Assembly (NCBI GenBank): GCA_002118135.1
Contig: BDIU01000214.1
Location: forward strand, 62,001 to 126,000
Origin: Trebouxia sp. TZW2008
Taxonomy: Eukaryota > Chlorophyta > Trebouxiophyceae > Trebouxiales > Trebouxiaceae
Length of the DNA stretch: 64,000 nt
Direction: 5' to 3'
In this document: piece by piece, positions 52,478 through 64,000 of the stretch
Layout of the letters: each line of letters begins with the position of its first letter
Position numbering within the stretch: the stretch's first letter is position 1
Notes under the pieces: generated by a model
The model's database searches: none
What the model was told of the DNA's origin: nothing
The model's input: the letters and a program-made list of their open reading frames with translations, nothing else
Program-made: the position numbers and the translations under genes

Positions 52478-55400
52478 TTACCTGACTGTGAGAGGCTCCT
52501 GCTGGCCTGCTTGCTTGCTGCGTGTGGCAATTGCTGCTGATAGATCCATGGCTGCTGCTCTTTGGCTGCTCAAGCGCTGCACGTTCTCCTCAACTGTTGC
52601 TTCAACTACAAATCTACACATAGCACAAGCCAGAATTGCATATATCAGTGGACAGTATGTATGGCAACTACCAGCACAGCACAGCATTGGAAAACTCCAC
52701 CAAAGCACCAAACAGAGTCTGCTGAGCGCGTCACTGCAGCACATCTGATGTGCCAAGCACATGGCATGCATGCAAATGTCACACAATAATCCAGCAGAGT
52801 GTATTGCATGCATGAGCACTTCCCAATATAGTCTGTGTGGTCTGGCTCTGCAGCAGTAACCTTAATCAAGATTGATTGATGAATGCTGCTCTGACAGCTA
52901 TCAAGGCAAGATATGGCAGCTGCAGATGCCAAGTGTGGCAGGTAACAATCCAAAGTAGGGCAGGCGGAAAGAGGAAGAAGTGCAGCCTGCCACAAGCAGT
53001 ACCTGTGCACATAGGTGGCATGAGCCTGGCCAATGCGGTGGACTCTGCCCACTGCTTGCGCTTCCACAGCTGGGTCCAGCAGTGGCTCTGTTAGTATCAC
53101 ATGCTGAGCTTCTGCGTTGAAATCAAAGATGCTAAACTGAATATGAGTCGCAGTGACAATGATAAAGGTCACAATAGGAACAGCAGTGAGGAATGTGCCA
53201 AGACTCAACAGACTGTGCCACATGTGCCGTTGATCCAAGAACAGGTGCAGATCATTGTTGGTGAGCGTGTGCAAACAACTTTTTGTACAGGGGTTTTTTG
53301 TCGAGTAAGTCCAGTCCTTCAAAGAGTGGCTTCAAATCCTTTTGTGTTTGCGCAGTCTTCACAACCTTTAATACTACTGGCTTTTGGTAGTGTTTTTGTA
53401 GGGGAGTTGCTGCTACTGTCTGACCCTATCGCAAATCCGTTCGTGATGCAGCATGCAGCACCAAGCTTTTCCTGTATTGCACTGCTTTCCACTACATGCA
53501 CCATTGCATAATCAATCAAAAGACATATACTTACATCCCCGCGCAGTTGAGCATGCCGAGAGTGCATTCAAAATTGCCGACTGAGTCTTGCCCTTACCTG
53601 TCAAGTTGAGACCATTAGCGCCTTGCTTCACCAGTAGGAGAAGGATTTGCACAGGGCTGTAGTGCACATCAGTGGATTCAGATGACCTTCTAAAGTCAGC
53701 CACAGCACTGTCAAAGGACTTGCGGCCTCGGGCATATGCAAAGGGCAAGTCATTAGTCTGAAGGGCGTGGCACAATAGCTCCAACACATCTTGCCAAGAG
53801 GAGAAGACCAGCACTTTGGCTGATGCATCCTTCCTCAACAGGTGCTTGATGCGCCGTATCACTGCTTCCAGCTGCAAGAAACAAGCAATGCAGCTCAGCA
53901 CTGGCAAGCCTTCATTCTTGACATATCAGATACAGGTACAGATACAGTGTACCAGACAATACATAGCTGACAGCTTGCAAGCCTCGAGACTTGACATGCC
54001 AAGAGGAGAACACCAGCACTTTGGCTGATGCATCCTTCCTCAGCAGATGCTTGATGCGCCGTATCACTGCTTCAAGCTGCAGCAAACAAACACAGCAGCT
54101 CAGTACTTGCAAGCCTTGATATTTGACAAACCAGACGACGTGCAGCTGATATTTGACAAACCAGACAATGTGCAGCTGACAAGTTGCAAGTCTTGACACC
54201 CGCCGTGCCAGACAATGTGCAGCTGACAACACGTGGTGCTTTCATTACTGACTGGATTGCAGATTGTTGAGCCTGTGCCTCACAATCTGTATCCTGGCTA
54301 GTTTGCAGAGTGTCCTGTCACTCTTGAGGCTGCACTAATGCAAATTGACATGCGGCTCCTGAGCAATCTTCATTCATCCTGTTACACGCAGGAAAGTTGA
54401 TGTCTCTGGTACAACACAGAGGACAACAGTGGGCAGATGCCATGTGGGGCCACAACCCTTGTTTGACACAGCATGCATGTACAAGGACTCTGTATGGAAA
54501 GGTGATTAGAGCTGACCTTGGTGCCATAGGAGCCCTCCACAGGTATGGCAGCCTCCTGAACAGCGCTACTGCCGCCTGCCTCTTCATCTCCCCGCACTGC
54601 GCTCCTGCCATTGTCCACATACGCCACATCAGCCACCCGGGTGCCTGCTCGGCATGTTGGGCAGCTGATCTTCTTGCCCTGCAGCAGCAAACACAAATAA
54701 CTCGAGCTCCTGCTATTGTCTACATACGCCGAATCAGCAACCTTTGTGCCTGATTAACATGTACAACAGCTGATGTTTTTGCCTTGCAGCAGCAAACACA
54801 CATTCTTTGAGCTCCTGCTGTTGTCCACACACGCCAAACCAGCAACCCGGGTGCCTGCTTGGGCAGCTGATCTTCTTGCCCTGCAGCAGCCAACATACAC
54901 ATCATGAGTGCAGGGAACGAGAAAAGGCAAAAGCCTCCTTTACAGGAGGAAGGTTTATGCTGAAAAGCGGGCCTAAACTGCATGAGTGGCCATTGGCAAC
55001 AGCATCGAAATCATCATGGCATGCGCTGATGTGCACTGATCAGTGTCAAACTCTCACTTGGGGTGAAGAGGTGGAGGGAGCCCGGTCAATGATGGTCATG
55101 CTGCAGCGGCAGCACAGCTGATGCCCACAAGGCAGCATCACTAGCTCACTGCCTAGTGCCTCATGGCACACAGGGCAGCTGCCTAGGCCTGTATTGCTGC
55201 TGCCTGCCTCTGCCTGTGGGTTAGCCTGGTCACTAGCTTCAGTATGAGCTTGCTTCTGAGGGCTGGCTGCTTCAGCTTCTACCTGCTGGCGGGCATCTTT
55301 TAAACTCTGCAGGTAGCGCAGCGTGCCCAGCAGGCGGGAGAGATTGGCTTCTGACACCAGCCTGTCGTTGGTAAGCTCCTGCAAAGCAGTGAACGTCATT

Positions 55401-58400
55401 ATGAAGCGCATTAGTGTCTACACAGTGCAGGACATGGCACCTGACAGCAATTGTGTCAAGGACGTCTCTACACCTCTCTTCTCCATCTTGTCTTAAGCAA
55501 ACAGGCTGCTGCCTACGCGTGACTTTTGTATACAACGTCCGAGAGCCTGCTGCTTATGAGGCTATGGGTCACAAACTAGCACGTATGCCATGGAAGATGT
55601 CTACTGAAGCCAGGTGTCACAGGCTGTCAGACTCACCACTCAATCGCAAATCAACATATGTGAACATGAGTCATGAACAAGCTACGTGATGTCCAAGACT
55701 CCCTTGCCGGATGCATTCAAGGGGCTCAAGAAGCCTCTGTGAGTCGGCAGCGCCCACGGGGGCATGCAGGGGGCGGGGGGGCGGGGGGGGGTGGGGTTTG
55801 GGGGNNGGGGTTTGGGGGAGGAATGTGGGGGATTTGGGCGGGAGAGAGGTGGGGGCCACTCTCTGTGGGTTGCAGGCCAGGGCGGTGACAGGCTTGGATT
55901 GCTCCACACACATGCAAGCACACAGCTGAAAAGTACAAGCACAAAGGTGTGAGCAAGGTCACATTGGGGGCTGGGAAAAGGAAGTGGAAGCAGTGAGGGC
56001 AGTGCAAATTTTAACATCAAAGAAACAGAGTTCCTTCAATTTCTTTAAACTTTCTTCACAAAGTCAGCCCCCAAAACTTATTTCCTTTTCCCAAAGGGGG
56101 AACTCTTTCCTGGGAGAATGTTGTCAGGGTATAATATACTCCCCCTTGGTGCTTACCCTGTTCTTGACTGGCACCTCAGCTGGATGCAGTCTGAAGTGCT
56201 GCTCATGGGGCTTCACCACTTCCTGGGGCCGCCTCAGCTGCATTCTCATCATGGACATGTCCAGCTCGTCGTGAGCATACAGCAGAGCACGCTGTGCTAG
56301 AGACAAGGCTCTGCTGCGTAGGTACAGCTTGCGCTGGGCCTCCATTACCTCCAGGTGGGCTTTAGCCTCAGCCACCAAAGCATCCCTGGCTGCCGCTGCA
56401 GACGTGTCAAACCAATATTACCAACAAAGCAACAGCAATCTCTAGTCCAATCTAGTAGCAACTCTGACTCAAACGGGAAGTTTCTGATTGATCTGGATAT
56501 CTCCTATGGTAGTCATGTAATTGCTTGCAGTTTGCTTTACAGGCCACTGTAATTGATCAGGGCAGTGGTGAGGATGGCTTGTCCGCATTGCATGCTCATA
56601 TTGCAAAAGCTTCTGACAGACTTGCAGGGAGACAATTGATTGCGTCTGCATTGGACTAGTCCCTGGTATCCAAAGCCTGTTTAGCCAGCGTCTGTAGCAG
56701 GCAGATGGAGCAGCACCTGTGTGTGGGTTGAGGTGCTTGAGAGCCCGCAGCTGTGATGCCAAGATGCGCAACACTTGCTCAGCTTCACTTGGGTGCCGCA
56801 CAATCTCAGCAGTGGAGACAGCTGTGGCATCGCCCCGCCGCTGGATCCCTGCTGAGCCCCCTTCGACCCCTGAGGGGTCACCACCTGAGGAGCCTGCCTG
56901 TTCATCCAGGCCTCCTCTGCCCACTTGCCTCACAGCTGCTGCTTGAGCCTGCAGCAGGGGGATCAATGACAGCCTTGACCATAGACCTTGAATTAAGGTG
57001 GCCCGCTAAACTTTGTGAGTCTTGATTGATTGATGATTTGGGATGTGATGCAAATTCTTGATTGTATTGCAGATCAAATCAGACTGGCTGAGTTGAGTTG
57101 CGAACAGTGGTTTTGCTTGAGGTACATGTGGGTAGACTGCACTCTTCATGAAGGATCAAGCATAATTTGGACTCGAGCATTTGTCAGACGCCAGCAGTCA
57201 TGCTGATGTCAATGGCATCATTTTGAAGAAACCCTCAGAACGTGTTCTTGCATTTGAGTCAACAGGATCTGCTCACTTCACAAGCATGGAAGTCCTAGTT
57301 GCATAAAGCTGGTTGTTGACAAAATCTGCTGAACACAATCCTGCCAGCATGCCCTGATGGTAAGCAGCATGAATGTTGCAAATCCATATTGAGCATGATC
57401 CAGGACTGTGCTGACCCTAATGATGGCTTCTTCAGCAGTGACAGCCTGCCCAGCCGCCATGGCATGGGTCTGCAGGCTGTAGATGCGCACTTCCCATCCT
57501 ACAAACTGCTCATCCAAGCGGCAATGCTGGCACACCTCTCCTGGAACCCCCAACTCACCCCTACACCGCCCACATTGCCCAGCCTGTGAATGCATCACTG
57601 TGGTCATGCTAACGTTTGCATGCCCACTTTCAGGTTATGAGGCCCAGGCCATACTGTACACACTGCCCACCCCACAAACTGCTCATCCAAGCGGCGATGC
57701 TGGCACATCCCCCCTGAAACCCCCAGCTCACCCCTACACCGCCTGCATTGCCCAGCTTGTGAGTAACACACACTGGTAAATGCACCTGTTCGCATGCCAG
57801 CATTGAGCACGCCAGCTCAGCCTTATACTGTCCATATTACCCGCCCTATAAAATGCACATCCAAGCGGAAATGGTTGCACCGACCCCCTGGAGCCCCTAG
57901 CTCACCCCTACACCGCCCACACTGCCCAGCCTGCAAGCTGCAAGTGACATGAGCAGAGCGCATCAGCGTGTTTTTCTGATCTTGAACAAAGGCTTTTGTC
58001 ACACGAAAACAGCATATGACCTTGCTTAGCATGTGTGCATCTAAACAAAAAACTCCGACATGGACACCGCAGGTCACCTTAGTCAGCATATGTCACCCAA
58101 CTACACAGGCGTGACTCACATATGCACAGCAGAGTGAGCGTGCATCATCACAGCTCTGAGCAATATGCAAGAGCACATGATCTCAGTCAGCATATGTCAC
58201 CTGATCCACGAAAGCCTGAGTTACATCATGTCCCCCCAGTCAGCATACATCATAAAGTCAACGCTGTCCTGAGTGACACAAGCAGAGCATGTGCTTGCAG
58301 TCAGCACCTGAACACTGAAGGCCTGGGTAATATGCGCACAGCATGCTCCCCAGTCAGCTTGGGTCAGCAAATGCCTTGATGAATACAAGCACACAGCATG

Positions 58401-61400
58401 CGAATAATAAGCAGACACCATGAGAATTGGGTCAGCAGATGTCACCTGATCCACAAAAGCTTGAGTGACTTGACAACAGCGCCGCGCCAAGTTGTGTAGG
58501 GTTGAAAGGCCAGCCCTGCGAGCTGCATCCATGGCAGTCAGCTCAGTCAGCAGCACAGGCTGCAGGCCTGATAGGCGAGTGAATCGCCGTGACAGGGATG
58601 TGGCATTCTGCCCCACTAGCCGGTTGTACCTGCACATGTGCTCAAGCATGGACACAATTGCACTAAGAAACGCCAGCTTGTCTGTATGCACTGTGACAGA
58701 GAGGTGGCGTTTTGCCCCAACAGCCGGTTGTACCTACAGAATGGTCAAGCGTGAGCACAGTTGCAAGGAAGAAACAGCTTGTTTGCAAGCGCTGTGGTAG
58801 ATCTGACCCACTAGCCGATCATACCTGCACAAGGGTGAATGATCATCATGGTGAGCGGTAGGAGCATATCTTGCACACCATTCCTGATTAGGCATAAGCT
58901 GACATCTCTCAGATGGTATCATAAGAAGGCATGAGCTTATCTGCATGCACGCATGTCATGCCAACTAACAATTCACAAATGCAACATGCCCGCTGCATGT
59001 GCTAGGCTTCTTCCACGCATGAAACATTGTCCCAGCAGCTGAACAGAAGAATCAGGCAGCAGCTGATCTACACCTTCCCTGAGCTTTGACTGGAATGCAC
59101 CACCTGTGTACGTTCTTTGTGTGTCTTGCCTGACTGAATGATGCAGACTATACCTGTCTCTTTCCATGAGCTGCTCCTTGATGTAGTCTGCCACGTTGTC
59201 CCCTTGGTTTGGGCTGTGCCGGCTCAGCAGGTCTACAGCCCCCAGCCACCATTGTGCACATTCACTGCTGGCTACACTTGGGCCTGTTTTATCTGCTGCT
59301 GACTCAGCTACTGCATAAGCACCAACAGCATGTTGAGCCCTAAGCTGACCCATGGTTGTTACTGCTCAGCAGGTCAACAGCCCCTAGCTACCATTGCGCA
59401 CACTCACTGCTGGCTACACTTGTGCCTGTTTCATCTGCTGCTGACTCAGCCACTGCATAACCACCAACAGCATGTTGAGCCATAAGCTGAACTCATGGTT
59501 GTTACTGCTTAGCAGGTCAACAGGCTCTGGCCACCACTGTGCGCACTCACTATTGGCTGCACTTGTGCCTATTTCATCAGCTGCTGACTCAGCCACTGCA
59601 TAACCACCAACAGCATGTTGAGCTGTAAGCTGAATTCATGGTTGTTACAGTTCAGCAGGTCAACAGCCCCTAGCCACCATTGCGCGCACTCACTGCTAGC
59701 TACACTTGTGCCTGTTTCATCTGCTGCTGACTCAGCCACTGCACAAGCACCAACAGCATGTTGAGCTGTATCCTGAATTCATGGTTGTGATCGCCCAGCA
59801 GGTCCACAGCCCTGGACGTGGCATTCACAAATATAAATGCTGAGTGAGTAACATGCCTACAGCACCACACGCTTCACGTTTAGACTTGTCTCAGACAGTA
59901 TACAATGGCCACACGTACATAGGAGCTATGCTGCAGCGTGTCATCTACTGCTGACTCAGCAACTGCATACCCACCAAGCAGCATGTCAGGTGTTGCTCTG
60001 CTGCTGACTGAGCCAATGCGTGAATACCAGCAAGCATGCGACATTGTAAGTTGAACTGGGCATCTTAGTCATGCAGCCTGTGTTGCCTGATGCTAGCCCA
60101 GCTTGGGGGAGTCAGCGGGACATGGATGTGCCATCAGCTACACAGAAGTACTGACATCACAAGTTGGCTCTCATATGAGACACTGTTTCAACAGCATAAA
60201 ACTGCGATTATGTGATTGTCCAGAAAAGTGGGGGGGGAGGTCTGTATGACAAGGCAGTGCTGCAAAGATGCTGCCTCTGAGCTGCTGAATGCAGAGGTCT
60301 GTCTAGCCCGCAACTGCAAGTCAGAGCAGAGACCGGCACATCTATCATCAGCAGCTCAGCATTGGCTACTGCTGCAAGTCAGAGCATAGATCAGCATGAC
60401 TGTCACCAGCAGCCTTTTTTCATGCTGCAAGATATGCAACATTTTTATTATCAGCATAATGCTGGCATGGCTGATGACTGGCATGATGCATTGCCAATCA
60501 CTGGCATAATCATTGGCCAGCGCACCTTCATCAGCAGCACTGTTCATGGCTGCCAAGGAGTCATCAAACTCCTTCTGGGCAGCAGCCAACTTGGCAATGC
60601 TTTCCGCCAGGTAGCCGTCTCTCAAGCTTTGCGCTTCCTGCTCAAGCTGACTGTCTCTGAGGGTGGGGGCTACCCCTGGCAAACCCCCAAGCCCCTGCTT
60701 CACCAGGTGGGCTAGGTTGTGCAGGGTGTGCAGCTTCTGCAGCTTATCTGACCTGATCGCCTCCTTGTTACGCTCTCCCAATGCCAAAGCCTGCAGAACA
60801 CCAGGGACTTGTGAGACTCAACAACCACCGTGTGTAGTTGCTCTGCCAAAGCCTACAGGTCACTAGGCAGGTTGCAAGACAGCGATGACCTGTCCTGGAA
60901 AGGCTGCAATGATGCTGTTGGGCCACAGCTTTGCAAGGAAATCAGAGCAGAGGAGGTCTCTGTCCTAAGTTTAACAGACTACAATGCAGACTCATGCAGC
61001 AACTTTGCAAGGAAAGCAGAGTACTCTGTGCTAGCTTTGAACTGCGCCTACAGAGTTGCCCTGGATTGTAATAAGCCTTGACCTGCCTCAGCCACATGCC
61101 CATGGTGCAGGCTCTCCATCTCATCTCTCTGTATGACGCAAAAGGTGTTGAATCCACGATGCCTCAATACTGTTACAAGCACCCTGTCTCACCTCTCTGT
61201 AGGTCTTGATGGCCATGGCTTTCTGAGTTGTCCCATCTTCCAGTAGCATGAGGGCGGCCAAGCCGTTGAGGGCTCCCAGCAGCACCCTCTGGGCATCCTC
61301 AGCTTCCAAGCGCGCCTTGCTGACCAGCACATCTAGAATCTCCCCCATGCTCATGGGCGCCTTGGCTGCAGCCAATGACTTGATGCCGCCCGCTCCCACC

Positions 61401-64000
61401 TGCATACATTCCAGAACATGACCAAACCTCCAAACCCAGCCCTAAGCCCAGCAGGTCTGGCGCAGCCTGAGCGGAGGGAACAGCAAATGTCTCTCTTCAG
61501 CAGGCTTCAGCATTCATCACTCAGACAGCTTGGTGACTGCTTCAAAGATCACATAGAAAGATGAAGCTGTAAGTGACTGCTACACAAGAACTGAAGCTGT
61601 ACATCACCTGTGGATGGCAGCAGGCTTGACGCAGCCTGAGCAGAGGGAACAGCAGTTTCTTCTCTTCAGCAGGGGTCAAACGCCTTTCCCCTGCCAAGCC
61701 CTGGGCAGCTTGGGACAGCAGCTGGCTAGAGATGGTGCTGCTGGCCCTCAAGCTGCACTCAGCGTGCTGTCGGCTGTAGAAGTGTCGCTCGATGGCGCTG
61801 AACTGGAGACTGGAAGTGTGCTGGTGCTGTGGGGGGAGACCAAGCTCATGGGCTACGTCTGTCTTCGCAGTGCGCCATAGCATGCCACCGAGGGATGGGC
61901 TCAGGATTGATAGCAGCCTTGCCCTACCTGCAAGGCGATTTGTTATTGTTAGTGCACAGGTAGACTAGGTCGCATGCATAGCTTTGGTTGGTGGAAGATA
62001 TTGCAGCACGGCTGTAGTATTCAAGTTCAAGCTCATTTGCAATTTGAAACATTCTCGATGATAGTGACTTTGCACACCAGCATAGAGTATCGAAGTAGAC
62101 CTGCAGGGCAGCCAGCCTCGTACGGCCGCTGACACACCCGGTTCCACCAGAAGCGGCTGTTCAGCGGAGCAGTTCGAAGGAAGGTGAAGAGGCCGTACAG
62201 GTCTTCGAGGCCCCTGCTGAGCGGTGTGCCCGTAATGCACCAGCGGTGGCGGGCCGACAGACGGCCGGCCATTTCGGCAGCCTTGGCGGTGGAGCTCTCG
62301 ACCATCTGCGCCTCGTCTAGACATACTCGCCACCACCGCAGCCGAGTCAGAGGGGTGGGGATCACCTGCAGCATCAAGGCAAATTCAGTTCACTTTATCA
62401 GCGCAGCCACTGCAGCAGATGCACATGGCATGCAACTGCTACTTTGCAATGAAATGCACTCTGTTGACATGGGCTTCCTCCCAGTGAAGTGCAGAATAGA
62501 GTGCTGACTTTGTTCTGCAGCATTCAGCGTTCCTGACTTAGGAAGAGCAGAAACCCAATTACAGGAGAAGAGACAGCACAATAACCCAACTGATAATGTC
62601 TGCCGCTGCCATGTAACATACTGCAGCCTGCCAACTGTACATGCTGGGAAATCTGCAGATCAGTGCCGCAGCGGTCCATACCAGATTCTTTGGTTTGCAT
62701 TATCATTCAGTGCTTTTCGCATAGCGCTGATCTGTATAGCCTCCAGGGAAATGCACAGCATTGCGCAGATGAAGGCACAAGGCTCTTCAGAGGTACAATT
62801 GAACTGATGCCTGCCTGTTGCGCAGGACATGCACATGCATCAATACTGTTTTCCAGTCACAAAAAAGGCTTTTTCTGCTGCATCACGCTTAGCATGCTCA
62901 GCTTGTTGCGTGTGAACAGAAAAGTATACCTCATAGCGCTTGTGTGTCCTGAAGGTTTTGCTTTGCAGCTCCGGATCAGCTTGGTGGTGAACATCCCGCT
63001 TCAGCACATCATACGTAGTCAGCACAATGTCAGCAGCTGCCAAGTCGGCTGCTGACACAACACCCTGCCCACTGTGTTTGCCTTTCCTTCTGGACTTGCC
63101 CTTTGGGCTGCCTTCTGCCGACTGGAAGTTAGGTACTGCAAAAGGGTCCCCATTCATGCTGGCTGTCTGGTCTACTCCCTCAGTAGACGCTGCAAGATTG
63201 GTCTTCTGTTGTCCAAGGTATGTGATGACCTTAAGTGCTCCAGGGTGGGTGTGCTTGGCAATCTCTGACTGCCACTGCTGCAGGATGGACGCAGGGCAGA
63301 CTATGAGGGTGGCTCCACAGTCTGACAATACCTGCTCAGAAGCTTTGGCTCTTGTACAGCGCCCACACACAAAGTCATCTGCACGAGACACATGTTTTAT
63401 TGCAAACAGCTCCTATAAACAGTCTCCTTGATGGAACACACTTGCTCTAACAAATAGCTCCCATACACAGCGTGTCCTAAACAGCTGAACTCCAGCATAT
63501 GAGCTGTTTAAGTGATGCAGCATACATATCAAGCACCTGTCAAGATGAAACGAGTCTGCGACACAAGTGGCACAGCCTTGATCAGTGGCTGAGAACGCAG
63601 GTCACACTGCTTGCCTTACAATTTGGAAGGGCCCAAAATACGTTTGCAGCAGCAAATCCAATGGCTCAGCAGAAACAACAGTGGCTGCCGATAATGATGA
63701 AACAGGACATGTGCCAGAACCTGTGATAGATCATAACTATTGTTGTCACCAACATGAGTGTTATTAGCACAGCATAGGCTACCATGCACACTGATGGCAG
63801 CAGGGCACCTTTGGGCGGTCTTTTGGGGTAGCCCACACAGGCCCCATGCAGCCAGGACAGGCAGTCATCACACTGCAGCCACATCCCGTTATACTGCTCT
63901 GCACCCGGGGTGGCCTGAGTCACGCCGCATACACAATTGATCTGCTCTGTTTGCTTGCCCTTGTGCTGCACCTTCTGCCTCTGCACAACATCGCTGCCCG
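52478..64000 (-). CDS. SHPRH: SHPRH-type SNF2 helicase with PHD and RING domains (E3 ubiquitin ligase), 5' truncated
   Basis: Nuclear SNF2 ATPase and RING ligase; in animals and yeast (Rad5-like role) it polyubiquitinates PCNA for DNA damage tolerance. In-window exons, all phase-consistent: >64000-63809, 63378-62930, 62365-62101, 61927-61608, 61399-61193, 60790-60526, 59310-59154, 58629-58446, 57583-57416, 56948-56717, 56395-56157, 55378-55058, 54678-54517, 53871-53598, 53111-53003, 52613-52478; about 1226 residues. Order: PHD finger split by an intron (CVCG, CDDC, HGAC, CGRC); VLTTYDVLKRDV; DExx box CLDEAQMVE; ITGTPLSRGLEDLYGL; LRLRQACCHPQ; plant-like CGRC...CQHC insert; RING CPVC, CGHQLCCRC, SCPTC; helicase C KVLVFSSWQDVLELL; GRVHRIGQAHATYVHRF. 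The Walker A half lies beyond the window. The stop TAA overlaps a good donor (AG|GTAAGT), so a further exon near 52321-52371 is possible. Confidence 0.94.
53800..54090 (-). repeat. Copy of the SHPRH helicase-C exon start plus acceptor
   Basis: LEAVIRRIKHLLRKDASAK and VLVFSSW (working, to 53871) are encoded again at 53995-54078 with no amino-acid change until the unit ends. The copy keeps the CTGCAG acceptor. Confidence 0.93.
54120..54220. repeat. 30-bp tandem repeat in SHPRH intron
   Basis: Three units around GACAAACCAGACAATGTGCA. Intronic. Confidence 0.75.
54670..54895 (-). repeat. Three tandem copies of the SHPRH RING-exon start plus acceptor
   Basis: The start of the exon encoding GKKISCPTCRAG (to 54678) is echoed near 54776 and 54872 with the CTGCAG or CTGCAA acceptor region. 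The copies continue to the segment for VADxAYVDN. Period about 100 bp. Confidence 0.82.
55805..55806. other. Undetermined bases (NN) inside a G-rich tract
   Basis: Two N within a run of G at about 55769-55830. The assembly is unreliable here. It lies in an SHPRH intron, so the protein model is not affected. Confidence 0.95.
57460..57945 (-). repeat. Three tandem copies of an SHPRH zinc-binding exon start
   Basis: QAGQCGRCRGELG plus the LDEQFVGW segment (working, 57460-57583) recur at about 57640-57765 and 57830-57945. Marker points are 57497, 57669 and 57840, period about 172 bp. All three keep the CxxC codons. Confidence 0.9.
57955..58445 (-). repeat. About eight short copies of an SHPRH exon end plus donor
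   Basis: Units of about 50 bp related to GTCAGCATATGTCACCTGAT repeat the exon end VTQAFVDQ| (working, 58446). They lie downstream in the transcript. They look like a minisatellite seeded from the exon edge. Confidence 0.78.
58694..58832 (-). repeat. Two copies of the start of the same SHPRH exon
   Basis: Copies of YNRLVGQNATSLS (working, to 58629) lie upstream at 58694-58740 (YNRLLGQNATSLS) and 58795-58832 (YDRLVGQ). This exon therefore has copies on both sides. Confidence 0.82.
59195..59990 (-). repeat. Five-copy tandem array of an SHPRH exon start plus acceptor
   Basis: Marker CAGCAGGTC(A/T)ACAGCC at 59226 (working exon 59310-59154), 59366, 59513, 59654 and 59797; a further partial copy lies near 59940. 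Period 140-147 bp. Copies keep the ATGCAG acceptor, then SAADE(T/I)GTS and SECAQW-like coding, then diverge. Confidence 0.92.
60308..60415. repeat. About 57-bp tandem duplication in SHPRH intron
   Basis: Two units sharing CTGCAAGTCAGAGCA and CATCAGCAGC. Not tied to an exon edge as far as I can see. Confidence 0.7.
61452..61680 (-). repeat. Copy of the SHPRH exon end LFPLLRLRQACCHPQ
   Basis: Working exon end is 61608-61665. A copy at 61452-61505 reads LLFPPLRLRQTC before drifting. It lies downstream in the transcript. Confidence 0.85.

Noticed and set aside
57955..58445. Repeat-spacer pattern resembling a CRISPR array
   Set aside because: Eukaryotic intron; units are contiguous variants of an exon end with no unique equal-length spacers.
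61084..61130. Microexon between two SHPRH exons
   Set aside because: The flanking exons join in phase 0 to give YREALALGERN, which matches plant SHPRH without it. The segment repeats the ACAGAGAG exon edge.

Overview
This window is nuclear DNA of a photosynthetic eukaryote, most likely a green alga of the Trebouxiophyceae. It carries a nuclear photosystem I gene (psaF) with a bipartite thylakoid transit peptide, a HUP-type proton/hexose symporter, and a peroxin, replication, tethering and ubiquitin-ligase gene that all resemble plant homologues. Protein genes are cut by many GT-AG introns. Exon models were built by hand from homology, splice consensus and phase; most chain in frame from start to stop.

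Layout, left to right: 3' part of DLST (E2 of 2-oxoglutarate dehydrogenase, +); PEX12 (-), divergent from PSAF (+); CTF18 (-), divergent from a small eIF4B-like gene (+); an intronless SLC35B1-like nucleotide(-sugar) transporter (+); a 19.7-kb gene for an NBAS/MIP2 (Sec39-domain) ER tether of about 2333 residues (-, 24 exons); a 9-exon hexose symporter (-, 568 residues); a reverse-transcriptase element (-) with a 5' frameshift; a pogo/Tigger-like transposase fragment (+); and most of an SHPRH-type SNF2/PHD/RING helicase-ligase (-), whose 5' end lies beyond the window.

The genes are unrelated housekeeping functions, not an operon. Two short head-to-head intergenic regions probably act as two-way promoters.

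The most unusual property is seen at many introns of the long genes. The sequence spanning an intron/exon junction is repeated in tandem inside the adjoining intron. Copies carrying an acceptor lie upstream of the real exon; copies carrying a donor lie downstream. I count over 25 cases in DLST, CTF18, NBAS, the hexose symporter and SHPRH, with up to five copies each (periods about 90-220 bp). This is what intron growth or intron gain by tandem genomic duplication would leave behind. Three dispersed families also occur: a TA-flanked MITE (one copy supplies part of a splice donor), a SINE-like 70-bp repeat, and 5'-truncated LINE tails.
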